Positions 8,608-16,688 of a stretch of DNA of 27,412 nucleotides are shown here, piece after piece. The stretch spans positions 1 through 27,412 of the forward strand of contig JAWXCI010000035.1 of the NCBI GenBank assembly GCA_034408895.1, read 5' to 3'. Numbering within the stretch: position 1 is the first letter of the stretch; each line of letters begins with the position of its first letter. This DNA is from UBA4660 sp034408895 (GTDB taxonomy: Bacteria; Bacteroidota; Bacteroidia; Flavobacteriales_D; Sanyastnellaceae). The position numbers and the translations under genes are program-made. The notes beneath the pieces were generated by a model that made no database searches, had not been told where the DNA came from, and worked only from the letters and a program-made list of their open reading frames with translations.

Positions 8608-9486
8608 CTATTCAACCAATAACTGTGCTCCGTGACTTATTCCATTTTCATCCACAACTCTCACCAAATAATTCCCCGTTGCAAGTCCCTCGCGCTTTAA
8701 CTCAAGTTGATTCTTAACCTTGCTCCAGTGTTTCAATTCCTGCCCGAATGAATTGAAAAGCACAATATCAAAAGTTCCAATTCCCATATTCAAAATGGAT
8801 GACTGATTCATTGGGTTTGGAAAAACGGAAAAGGTGAATTCGTTTTCTACTACTTCGAAAGTCGAAACAGGGCCTTCGCTCAACGTGATGTTATCTATCG
8901 CCAATTCATTTCCACCATTGCCGGGACCGGTTGGCAAATCTGCATTGTATGGCTGCGTCCAGTTGCGGAAAGCAACGTTCACTGTTTCGCCAGCAAAATC
9001 CGCAAGTGAGATTTCATGCTGCGTAGGCACATCCAATTCACCTTCTGCTCCTGTATCAAAAACAGGTGAGAGCAAAATGTAATCTTCGATATCGCTTCCT
9101 GATGAAGACACAAACACCTGGTACTGGTCTCGAAAATCTCCACTGCTGGTAATTGCCAAACCCAACCATGAGAGGTATGGATTGCTTCCGAGAGAAATTT
9201 CCGGCAGCACCATCCAATCATCACTCGGGCCTTCATCACCCACATACCAACTCACACTAAACGCACAATTTCCTCCTGGAAAACTTTGCGTAGTTATGGT
9301 TTTTATTGTCCATGCGCTGTCGGCCATAGTATCCAGGTCGGGGTCGTCAGGAGTAAGGCCGTCAAGATTGTAAAGCACATATCCGGCAGGCATTTGCCCA
9401 CTGTCAAAATTTTCGCTATAGATAATTTGAGAGTGGATGTTTGTGATTGTTGCAAGCGTAAGAAGAAGGGCATAAAGTTTTTTCAT
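8608..9486 (-). CDS. Secreted choice-of-anchor-J protein with T9SS sorting domain
   Basis: A 292-residue protein. The start at Met 9486 (MKKLYALLL) is chosen over the in-frame Met 14 codons upstream because it begins a clear signal peptide ending near IHSQ. The mature part opens IIYSENFDSGQMPAGY and contains DDWMVLPEISL, then AIDNITLSEG. This is the layout of choice-of-anchor-J/cleaved-adhesin beta-sandwich domains. The C-terminus is a T9SS type A sorting domain (FSVFPNPM, then GNYLVRVVDENG, then QLLVE). It is exported by Sec, then T9SS, to the surface or medium. Ligand unknown. The sorting domain is close in sequence to that of the broken gene at 16201-16607. A good promoter lies at 9555-9585. 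Confidence 0.85.
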   Translation of the reverse strand: MKKLYALLLTLATITNIHSQIIYSENFDSGQMPAGYVLYNLDGLTPDDPDLDTMADSAWTIKTITTQSFPGGNCAFSVSWYVGDEGPSDDWMVLPEISLGSNPYLSWLGLAITSSGDFRDQYQVFVSSSGSDIEDYILLSPVFDTGAEGELDVPTQHEISLADFAGETVNVAFRNWTQPYNADLPTGPGNGGNELAIDNITLSEGPVSTFEVVENEFTFSVFPNPMNQSSILNMGIGTFDIVLFNSFGQELKHWSKVKNQLELKREGLATGNYLVRVVDENGISHGAQLLVE

Positions 9487-9554
9487 GTTGATTTTTTTAG
9501 GGTGCAAACATTGCCAATTTTCCGTCAACCATTACAAATGGGTGCCGTTTCCTT

Positions 9555-9585
9555 CAAATTTAACATGACAGAATTTTGATTTCAA
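9555..9585 (-). promoter_or_regulatory. Bacteroidota-type promoter for the choice-of-anchor-J gene
   Basis: On the minus strand TTG (9583-9585), a 20-base spacer, and TAAATTTG (9555-9562) match the TTG-N(17-23)-TAnnTTTG primary-sigma consensus of Bacteroidota. The expected transcript start lies about 60 bases before the ATG at 9486. Confidence 0.65.
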
Positions 9586-9718
9586 CGGATGTTCATATCA
9601 TTGCCCCATGAATCGCAAACGCGGAACATGTTTCACCAGCAAGCTGCCCTTCAAACCCATCCATCGTTATGGGTTGCAGCCTGTTTTTGATTGTTAGCCG
9701 AACGCTGCAATCATGCGG

Positions 9719-9760
9719 AACCCCGGAGGAGTTTCGTAACCCTTCGGGGTTGTGTTTTTC
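9719..9760 (+). terminator. Stem-loop with T-run (terminator-like)
   Basis: AACCCCGGAGG pairs with CCTTCGGGGTT (11 pairs, one G-U) across an 11-base loop and is followed by TGTGTTTTT. No plus-strand gene is visible directly upstream, so it may insulate the SusC locus or be a relic. The rest of 9529-9832 shows only this hairpin and the minus-strand promoter. Confidence 0.6.
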
Positions 9761-9832
9761 CATTTCCACTTTTTGAAATGAAATTCCTTGAAAGAAAACT
9801 TTCATGCGCTTCATCCAATACAAATTTCAATC

Positions 9833-12800
9833 ATGAAAATAATTTTATTCATCCTGTTCTCTGGAATTTCCGCCATCGCGTTTTCGCAAAGTAATGTGAG
9901 CGGAGTAGTGACAGACGCTGCCGATGGCCAGCCGATTCCGGGTGTGCAAGTGCTGGCGAAAACTATTCGCAGCGGTGCCAACACGGATTTGGATGGAAAG
10001 TATTCTATCAATCTTCCGAAGGAAAACTTTATGAACGACTCTCTCACTTTTTCCATGCTTGGTTTCAAACGAATCACTATGGCCATTGCCGGACGAAGTA
10101 CCATTAACGTGGCACTCGAACAAGAAACAGTAGAACTGGACGCGGCAGTTGTAACTGCTATCGGTATCAAGAAAGAAAAGAAAAAACTGGGCTACGCAAT
10201 CACCGATGTGAATGGTGACGAGTTGAAAAAAAGCAACGAAACGAATGTGGTGAATGCACTAAATGGAAAAGTTGCTGGCGTACAAGTGACCTCATCGAGC
10301 GGTTCTCCGGGAGCTAGCAGCAGCATTGTGATTCGCGGTTACAGTTCCATTGATGGCAGTAATCAACCGCTGTTCGTGATTGATGGTGTTCCCATTGACA
10401 ACAGCTATCGCGGCAGTAACCTTACCGACCAGGGCAATCGTGCACTCGACATCAATCCTGACGATATTGAAAACATATCTGTGCTGAAAGGTGGCGCTGC
10501 CACAGCACTTTATGGGTATCGCGCGGGAAATGGTGTGGTTATGATTACCACCAAAAAAGGCAAGGCCGGAAAAAGTGCCATCACATTTTCATCATCCACC
10601 CTTTTTGATAAGGTGAATAAACTTCCCGAAAAACAAACGCGCTGGTCGCAGGGAACGACTGGCGAATTTGTAGATGACTCACAGTTCAGTTGGGGAGAAG
10701 AATTCTCCGGTGAAAATTTTGCAGACCAGGCTTTTGATTTCTTCAACACAGGAGTTACGCTCAACAACAACCTTGCATTTGAAGGTGGGGATGAATTCAG
10801 TTCTTATCACTTGTCGCTTGGCAACACCCGTCAGTCTGGAATTATTCCGAACACCGATTTCAAACGTTCGAATATCAAACTAAATGCTTCGCAAACACTT
10901 TGGGGAAAATTGAAAATGAGTGGACTTGCGAACTACACCACATCAAAAGCAAATCGCGGACAACGCGGCAGCAACCTCAGCGGAGTGATGTTGGGCCTCA
11001 TGCGCGCATCATCAAGTTATGATTTTGCAAATGGAATGAATGACGCTGAAGATGTGGAAGCCGCCTACATCAATCCAGATGGAACGCAGCGAACATTCTT
11101 TTCGAACTACGACAATCCCTATTGGAGCGTGAACAAAAATGGCAACTACAACGAAGTGGATAGATTGATTGGTGCGCTGGAATTTTCGCTTCCGCTGGGC
11201 GAGCACTGGTCAGTTATCAATCGCACAGGAGTGGATTGGTACAGCGACAGAATTCATGAATACTGGGACAAACAGAGCAACGAGTTCAAAGATTTGGGCG
11301 GAAGAATTTTTGTCGACAACATTCATTTCCGCTCACTCAACAATGATTTTGTGGTGAACTATAACACTATGCTTTCTGAAAAACTGGAATTCACCGCATT
11401 GGTTGGTCACAACATTTACGATGTGAAAGAACAGGAAGCCTACATGGATGGAGTTGGCTTTGTGATTGACAATTATTACGACATCAGCAACGTGAGCACG
11501 GCTGATTTGCTGGTTGATGATAATTTTTCGAACGAAAGAACTGTGAGCGGATATGGCAACATAAATTTTGGTTACGACCGCTTTCTTTACCTCGACATCA
11601 CCGCACGAAACGATTGGTTCAGCACACTTCCTTCACAAAACAATTCGGTGTTTTATCCCTCGGTGAGTTCAAGTTTTGTTTTCACCGAAGTAATGAAAGT
11701 TTGGAAGAAACTCGACTTCGGGAAATTGCGTGTCTCTTATGCTGAAACCGGAAACGGTGCGCCTGCTCCTTATCTCACTTCGTTCTATTACGAGCAAAGT
11801 GGACAGCCACAAGGCCAACTTGGATTTGCGCCTTCGAGTTTTGTTTTTAATCCAGATTTGAAACCAGAACGTTTGAAATCTTTCGAGGCAGGAACGGATT
11901 TGCGCTTCTTCAAAAACCGCCTGCAACTCGACCTGACGTATTACAACAACAACACCGTTGACCAGATTCTTTTTATTCCCGTTCCTGCCAGCAGCGGTTA
12001 TCTCGAAACGGTTTTCAACGCAGGCAACATTCGCAACAGTGGTTGGGAAATTATGCTGAACAGCACCATCAAAGAAGGAAACGGAAAAGAAAAACTCAGT
12101 TGGAATTCGTCCGTCAATTTTACCCGCAACAGAAATGAAGTGGAATCACTTTCTGAAGGAACCGATTTGATTGCATTGCCATCTTACGGACTTGCAAGCA
12201 CTCAAAGTGTAGTAGCTGTTGGCGAAGCCTTTGGTGTGCTGTATGGCGGAGCGTGGCAGCGGGATGAGAGCGGAAACATTCTAATTGATAACACCGGCTA
12301 TCCCATAAAAGACAGTGAACGAAAATTACTGGGCAATCCCAATCCTGATTTTACAATCGGATGGAGAAACGACATTGGTTGGAAAAATTTCTCGCTTTCT
12401 TTTTTGTGGGACATTCGAATGGGTGGATACATGCACAACGGAACAAAAGCCGTAATGCTCTTCCACGGCACACATGCCGATACGGAGAACCGCGATTCTG
12501 AATCAGTGATTTGGGAGGGTGTGAATGTGGATAGTGGAGAAGCAAATACTATTTCAATTCCGATGGATGAAAATTTCTATAGTCTTTACTCATTGCAATA
12601 TGTGAGCGAGGAAGTGATAGAAGAAGTGAATTGGTTTCGCCTGCGCGATTTGAGTTTCACTTACAACTTTCCGAAAAAGGTTTTTGAGAAATTGAAAATG
12701 GACAACCTTTCACTTTCGTTCACTTCACGCAATTTGTTTTTGTGGACGAGTTACTCCGGCATTGACCCCGAAACCAATTTGAGTGGAGCAGCGAATTCGA

Positions 12801-12868
12801 TAGGAAGAGATTATTTTAATTCACCAAACACGAAGAGTTTTGGATTTGCGCTTAAAGCCGCGTTTTAG
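9833..12868 (+). CDS. SusC/RagA-family TonB-linked outer-membrane transporter
   Basis: A 1011-residue protein. Met at 9833 is preferred over an in-frame start 15 codons upstream because it begins a signal peptide (MKIILFILF, to AIAFSQ). Next come a carboxypeptidase-regulatory-like domain (VSGVVTDAADGQPIPGVQV), the TonB-box/plug region (VVTAIGIKKEKKKLGYA, then VVNALNGKVAGVQV, then IVIRGYSS, then PLFVIDGVPIDN), and a long beta-barrel ending in aromatic SFGFALKAAF. This is full length for the family. It imports a bulky ligand across the outer membrane with TonB energy, together with the SusD partner encoded 500 bases downstream. The stop codon overlaps the first unit of a 7-nt repeat array, and a four-helix-bundle gene separates it from susD, which is unusual because susC and susD are normally adjacent. 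Confidence 0.95.
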   Translation: MKIILFILFSGISAIAFSQSNVSGVVTDAADGQPIPGVQVLAKTIRSGANTDLDGKYSINLPKENFMNDSLTFSMLGFKRITMAIAGRSTINVALEQETVELDAAVVTAIGIKKEKKKLGYAITDVNGDELKKSNETNVVNALNGKVAGVQVTSSSGSPGASSSIVIRGYSSIDGSNQPLFVIDGVPIDNSYRGSNLTDQGNRALDINPDDIENISVLKGGAATALYGYRAGNGVVMITTKKGKAGKSAITFSSSTLFDKVNKLPEKQTRWSQGTTGEFVDDSQFSWGEEFSGENFADQAFDFFNTGVTLNNNLAFEGGDEFSSYHLSLGNTRQSGIIPNTDFKRSNIKLNASQTLWGKLKMSGLANYTTSKANRGQRGSNLSGVMLGLMRASSSYDFANGMNDAEDVEAAYINPDGTQRTFFSNYDNPYWSVNKNGNYNEVDRLIGALEFSLPLGEHWSVINRTGVDWYSDRIHEYWDKQSNEFKDLGGRIFVDNIHFRSLNNDFVVNYNTMLSEKLEFTALVGHNIYDVKEQEAYMDGVGFVIDNYYDISNVSTADLLVDDNFSNERTVSGYGNINFGYDRFLYLDITARNDWFSTLPSQNNSVFYPSVSSSFVFTEVMKVWKKLDFGKLRVSYAETGNGAPAPYLTSFYYEQSGQPQGQLGFAPSSFVFNPDLKPERLKSFEAGTDLRFFKNRLQLDLTYYNNNTVDQILFIPVPASSGYLETVFNAGNIRNSGWEIMLNSTIKEGNGKEKLSWNSSVNFTRNRNEVESLSEGTDLIALPSYGLASTQSVVAVGEAFGVLYGGAWQRDESGNILIDNTGYPIKDSERKLLGNPNPDFTIGWRNDIGWKNFSLSFLWDIRMGGYMHNGTKAVMLFHGTHADTENRDSESVIWEGVNVDSGEANTISIPMDENFYSLYSLQYVSEEVIEEVNWFRLRDLSFTYNFPKKVFEKLKMDNLSLSFTSRNLFLWTSYSGIDPETNLSGAANSIGRDYFNSPNTKSFGFALKAAF

Positions 12869-12950
12869 AAGGAAGAAGCAAGGAGCAAGAAGGAAGAAGC
12901 AAGGAGCAAGAAGGAAGAAGCAAGAAGCAAGGAGTAAGGAGTAAGAACAA
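12867..12950 (+). repeat. Heptanucleotide array 1, consensus AGRAGNA
   Basis: Twelve consecutive 7-nt units in perfect register, beginning within the susC TAG. Units follow A-G-A/G-A-G-N-A, with the last one degenerate. A 21-nt super-unit of three heptamers recurs. The array is followed by three AAAATC-like hexamers that run into the ATG of the next gene. Confidence 0.9.
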
Positions 12951-12963
12951 AATCAAAATCAAA

Positions 12964-13356
12964 ATGAAACAGGAAAAAGGAACTAAGAATTTTAAGGACT
13001 TAATCATGTGGCAGAAAGGGATGATGATTGCCAAGCGGACCTATGATATGGCGGCTTCAATGCCTGCAAATGAAAAATATGGTATAACATCCCAAATATG
13101 TCGTGCCGCTGTTTCCGTCCCTTCAAATATTGCAGAGGGATATTCTCACACTTCGAACAAGAACACAAAAATATTTTTAGAGATGGCACTTGGTTCTTGT
13201 TACGAATTGGAGACCCAGTTGCTGATAATGGCCGAGCGCAACTGGATTCCTGAGGACAAAGTGACATCCATTCTTAGGATGGTGACCGAGGAACAGCGCA
13301 TGCTCAATTCGTACATCTCCAAAATCAAAATTGGCCTCACTCAATCAAACCACTAA
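12964..13356 (+). CDS. Four-helix-bundle protein (S23 / 23S rRNA intervening-sequence type)
   Basis: A 130-residue cytosolic protein with the family's hallmark elements: F-K-D-L-I-M-W-Q-K-G near the N-terminus, ITSQICRAAVSVPSNIAEG at about 41-59, F-L-E-M-A-L-G-S-C-Y-E-L-E-T-Q at about 71-85, and a C-terminal helix with RMLNSYISK. The related bAvd protein works with reverse transcriptase in diversity-generating retroelements, but no reverse transcriptase or template/variable repeat pair is seen here. The biochemical role of the stand-alone family is unclear. It sits between susC and susD, just after a heptanucleotide array, which suggests insertion together with that array. Confidence 0.9.
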   Translation: MKQEKGTKNFKDLIMWQKGMMIAKRTYDMAASMPANEKYGITSQICRAAVSVPSNIAEGYSHTSNKNTKIFLEMALGSCYELETQLLIMAERNWIPEDKVTSILRMVTEEQRMLNSYISKIKIGLTQSNH

Positions 13357-13405
13357 TCAGTACTACCAATGAGAGCAAAAATTTCCAATGAACCCAAAGC
13401 CATCA

Positions 13406-13475
13406 TGCTTCTTACTACTTGTTGCTCGCTACTAAAAAGGCGAGTCATGCTGCTTACTATTTGCTGCTTGCTTCT
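13406..13475 (-). repeat. Heptanucleotide array 2, inside the 5' end of susD
   Basis: Read on the minus strand this holds the same AGNAGNA-type words as the neighbouring arrays. There are two blocks of four units (13406-13433 and 13448-13475) separated by 14 bases, so everything is in 7-nt register. On the plus strand the blocks encode the paired peptides MLLTTCC and MLLTICC. Confidence 0.8.
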
Positions 13476-14790
13476 TTTTAACGCCTGCAAACTGGAAGAG
13501 CTGAACGAAAATCCGAACGTGCCTACGGATGTAACTATGAACCTGCTTTTGCCTTCCGCGCAAAGTGATTTTGCCAATGCACTGGCCGGAAGATTTTTCC
13601 GCTACTCGTGCATTGCTTCGCAACAATTGCAAGGACAGGACAACCAGGAATTACTCATGGAGAACTACAATCCCGATGAGCTATTTGTTGGCTATCCGTG
13701 GGAAGACTTTTATAGCGGCCCCATGATTAATCTCAAACTCATCATTGAAAAAGCCGATGAGCAAAACTCTCCGGCATACAGCGCTATTGCTAAAATTATG
13801 ATGGCGAATTGCATTGGAGTCATTACAGATACCTGGGGCGATGTGCCTTTCACCGAAGCATTGGAAGGCGGTGATAATCTTTATCCGAAATACGATTCGC
13901 AGGAAGATATTTATTCTGGAATTCAAAGTATTCTTGATGAGGCCATCGCACAATTAGATGAAGAATCGCCCATTGCTCCCGGTGCCGATGATTTGATTTA
14001 CGGAGGTGATTTGAGTCAGTGGAAAAAGGCAGCACATGCGCTAAAGGCTCGCTACTACATCCATACAATACATCGTAACAGCAATGCCGCTCAGCTTGCG
14101 TTAGATCAATTGAGCGAATCATTCGTAACGTTCAATGATGATTGCGCTTACCACTATTTAGGAACAGCGACAGACGCCAATCCCATCAATGATTTTTTTG
14201 TGTCAACCACTTATGCGGTAATTGACCCACAGTTTATAGGTGTAATGGGAGTGACCGACCCGCGCTTTGAATATTTCGTTGACATCATTCCATTTACCGG
14301 AGGTCAAAGCAAAGTGGGAATGTTTAAGGGTTCGGGAAATTCTCCCTTGGATTTTATTTCATACACCGAACAAAAATTTATAGAAGCTGAAGCCCTACTT
14401 CGGATGGACGATATGAGCGGAGCAGCAACTGCTTTGCAACAAGCTGTTCAATCATCCTTCGATGAAGTAGAAAGTTTTCTGCTCATTGATTTAGATGATA
14501 ATGATGTGAATGATGTTGTGTCGTCCCTTCTACTTTCCGGCAACATTGAAAGCGACTTGGAACTCATTATGGAACAGAAATATGTAGCACTTTTTACTCA
14601 GCACGAATGCTGGAATGATTGGCGTAGAACCAGCTTTCCTCAACTGGAACCGAACGACAATGGAAACAGTTCTTCAAACCCAACAGGAGAAATTCCACGC
14701 AGACTTATTTATCCGCAAAGCGAAAGGATATTGAACCCGAATTTTCCGGGAAGTGTGGATATGCAGGCGAGAGTTTGGTGGGATGAGTGA
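13447..14790 (+). CDS. SusD/RagB-family outer-membrane lipoprotein (SusD-like_2 type)
   Basis: A 447-residue protein if started at ATG 13447, giving the lipoprotein signal MLLTICCLLLFNAC with the acylated Cys at residue 14 and mature KLEELNENPNVPTD. In-frame ATGs also exist at 13369 and 13405, but they place two basic residues and a second hydrophobic block before the lipobox. Internal motifs fit SusD-like proteins: PWEDFYSGPMINL, then GVITDTWGDVPFTEAL, then LSQWKKAAHALKARY, then SYTEQKFIEAEALLR, then IMEQKYVALF, then HECWNDWRRTSFP, and a closing RRLIYPQSER. It caps the SusC barrel and binds the ligand outside the cell. Downstream, a T9SS-exported S51 peptidase suggests a peptide-like ligand. 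The signal peptide is encoded by a heptanucleotide array, so the 5' end may have been rewritten. Confidence 0.9.
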   Translation: MLLTICCLLLFNACKLEELNENPNVPTDVTMNLLLPSAQSDFANALAGRFFRYSCIASQQLQGQDNQELLMENYNPDELFVGYPWEDFYSGPMINLKLIIEKADEQNSPAYSAIAKIMMANCIGVITDTWGDVPFTEALEGGDNLYPKYDSQEDIYSGIQSILDEAIAQLDEESPIAPGADDLIYGGDLSQWKKAAHALKARYYIHTIHRNSNAAQLALDQLSESFVTFNDDCAYHYLGTATDANPINDFFVSTTYAVIDPQFIGVMGVTDPRFEYFVDIIPFTGGQSKVGMFKGSGNSPLDFISYTEQKFIEAEALLRMDDMSGAATALQQAVQSSFDEVESFLLIDLDDNDVNDVVSSLLLSGNIESDLELIMEQKYVALFTQHECWNDWRRTSFPQLEPNDNGNSSSNPTGEIPRRLIYPQSERILNPNFPGSVDMQARVWWDE

Positions 14791-14798
14791 GAGAAAAA

Positions 14799-14861
14799 AG
14801 AAGTAAGGAGCAAGAAGCAAGAAGTAAGGAGCAAGGAGCAAGAAGAAAGAATTAAGAACTT
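14799..14861 (+). repeat. Heptanucleotide array 3, consensus AGRAGNA
   Basis: Nine units in perfect 7-nt register in the gap between susD and the S51 peptidase gene. The words are the same as in array 1 (A-G-A/G-A-G-C/T/A-A), with the last two degenerating. Confidence 0.9.
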
Positions 14862-14879
14862 TGTAACTCAAATTTTGAA

Positions 14880-16178
14880 ATGATGAAATACATATTGATG
14901 TTTGGCGCATTGGCTGCAGGGCTTAGGCTAGCTTCCCAATCCTACACCTCCTACTTCACAGGCGATGTAGAAGATATTGTTGTTCAACCCACACCTGGAA
15001 TTGTGCTGGCAGGTGGAGGGGGTGATAACGACAATGCCATGCAATGGTTCCTGGAAAGAGCAAATGGCGGTGATGTACTGGTGATTCGGACAAGCGGAGC
15101 AGATGGATACAATTCGTATCTCTTTTCTGATTTGGGAGTGGATGTGAATTCTGTGGAGACCATTCTGTTCAACAACGCAACTGCAAGCGAAGATGAATAC
15201 GTGATTACACAAATTGAAAATGCTGAAGCAATATTCATAGCAGGTGGCGACCAATGGAATTATGTGGACTACTGGAAAGATTCTTCGGTTGAGGTTGCAC
15301 TCAACGACCACATCAACATCAAGCAAGGCGTGATTGGAGGAACCAGTGCCGGCAGCGCCATACAGGGTGGGCATTATTTCTCGGCAGAAAACGGAACCGT
15401 TTATTCTGATGAAGCATTGGATAATCCATACAACAACTACATGACCATTGGTCACCAAGATTTTTTACAGTACAACATTCTGGAAAATGTTATCACCGAT
15501 ACGCACTACAATGACCCCGACCGCAGGGCAAGACATTTGGCTTTTCTCGCACGGATTTTTGCGGATGGTTATCCGCAGGCGTTGGGAATAGGATGTAATG
15601 AATATGTTGCTGTGTGCATTGACGAATTTGGAATGGCCCGCGCCTTTGGCGAATATCCTGACTATGATGATTGGGCCTACTTTCTTCGTCATGGTTGCGA
15701 TGAACCCTGGACACCTGAAGTATGCGCGGAAGATTTGCCATTGACCTGGAACAGGAACCAAAATGCACTTTATGTTTTTCGCATGAATGCGGATGTGAAC
15801 GGTTCTAATTCTTTCGACCTCAATGATTGGATGACAGCCGATGGAGGCAACTGGCAGGAGTGGTGGGTGCAAGATGGAGTATTTAATGTGAATGAAGTTT
15901 CCGATGGACCCCAGTGTGCACTGGATGAAGTAACGCATGTTGAAACGCAAACTCAAAAATCAAGTATTAAAGTTTTCCCAAATCCCTGCGATGCGTTATT
16001 GAACATTACTTCCTTTCATGCAAATACGACTGTAACCATCTTTGATTCAATGGGGGTGTTAGTATCCGGCATTGATGCCTTGGACAATGGTGTAATCGTT
16101 TCAACTGCGCATTGGCCTGCGGGAGTGTATTCAATCCAGGTTGGGAATATTATTGAAAGGTTGGTCGTGATTCATTGA
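14880..16178 (+). CDS. Secreted S51-family peptidase, cyanophycinase-like, with T9SS sorting domain
   Basis: A 432-residue protein. Two adjacent ATGs (14880, 14883) are equally possible starts before the signal peptide YILMFGALAAGLRLASQ. The catalytic domain has the S51 signatures: GIVLAGGGGDNDNA (about 40-53), IFIAGGDQ (118-125), the nucleophile Ser156 in GGTSAGSAI, DTHYNDPDRRARHLAF (207-222), and GIGCNEYVAVCIDE (236-249, with the conserved acidic residue). These agree better with cyanophycinase than with the dipeptidase PepE. The C-terminus is a T9SS domain (IKVFPNPCDALLNI, then WPAGVYSIQVGN), so the enzyme works outside the cell. With SusCD next door it probably cuts a polypeptide such as cyanophycin into importable pieces. 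That substrate is inferred, and isoaspartyl dipeptidase is not in the window. Confidence 0.85.
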   Translation: MMKYILMFGALAAGLRLASQSYTSYFTGDVEDIVVQPTPGIVLAGGGGDNDNAMQWFLERANGGDVLVIRTSGADGYNSYLFSDLGVDVNSVETILFNNATASEDEYVITQIENAEAIFIAGGDQWNYVDYWKDSSVEVALNDHINIKQGVIGGTSAGSAIQGGHYFSAENGTVYSDEALDNPYNNYMTIGHQDFLQYNILENVITDTHYNDPDRRARHLAFLARIFADGYPQALGIGCNEYVAVCIDEFGMARAFGEYPDYDDWAYFLRHGCDEPWTPEVCAEDLPLTWNRNQNALYVFRMNADVNGSNSFDLNDWMTADGGNWQEWWVQDGVFNVNEVSDGPQCALDEVTHVETQTQKSSIKVFPNPCDALLNITSFHANTTVTIFDSMGVLVSGIDALDNGVIVSTAHWPAGVYSIQVGNIIERLVVIH

Positions 16179-16200
16179 ACTGAAAACACGGAGCGCGGCT

Positions 16201-16607
16201 CTATTCAATGACCAACTTCAATTCTTCTGCTCTGCCCTTCTCATCAACTATTCTCAGAAGATAATTCCCTGCAGCAAGTCCTTCTCGTTTTGTTTCGAGT
16301 TGATGTTGGATGTTGTTCCAGGTTTTGACTTGTTGTCCATTGGAATTGATTAGCGTGATTTGGAAAATAGCGGAAAAAGATCGTCACCATTTTCGTTTAG
16401 ACAGGTATAGTCGTAATCACCATAACCGCCACTTGCTGTCGCATAAATAGTTGTCGATTCATTACACGACAACCATAGAGTGTCGCCAGTATCAATCTCA
16501 ACAATCAGTTCATCCCCACCGGGAGGTTTCCCTTCTTCGCTTGCGACTAAGGCAATGCTTTCAGTTACCATGGCCATAGATATCAAAAGAACACTATTTG
16601 ATTTCAT
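16201..16607 (-). pseudogene. Small secreted T9SS protein, internally deleted and frameshifted
   Basis: From ATG 16607 the frame encodes a signal peptide (MKSNSVLLISMAMVTES) and a short segment DTGDTLWLSCNESTTI, then SGGYGDYDYTCLNENGDDLFP. It ends at a stop at 16350. In a second frame, starting near 16370, the second half of a T9SS sorting domain appears: IFQITLINSNGQQVKTW, then KREGLAAGNYLLRIVDEKG, then LKLVIE and a TAG at 16201-16203. The FPNP part of the sorting domain and the body between are missing. So this looks like a deletion that fused both ends out of frame. Its sorting domain is close to that of the gene at 8608-9486. Confidence 0.7.
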
Positions 16608-16688
16608 GATTTTGGATTTGGTGCTGTAAAGGTGATGCTATGCGGCTATCCAATGGAAGTGAATCTTTGAGTTGAGTGGTGGTTGTTG

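Noticed and set aside
9593..9823. Minus-strand open frame in the gap before susC
   Set aside because: It spans the stem-loop at 9719-9760, has no recognisable motif and no plausible start context.
12964..13356. Diversity-generating retroelement (bAvd-like four-helix protein)
   Set aside because: There is no reverse transcriptase and no template/variable repeat pair with adenine-biased differences in the window.
12867..14861. CRISPR array
   Set aside because: The units are 7 nt with no spacers and no cas genes are nearby.
14928..15956. Long minus-strand open frames opposite the S51 peptidase
   Set aside because: The catalytic motifs are on the plus strand; these are shadows.
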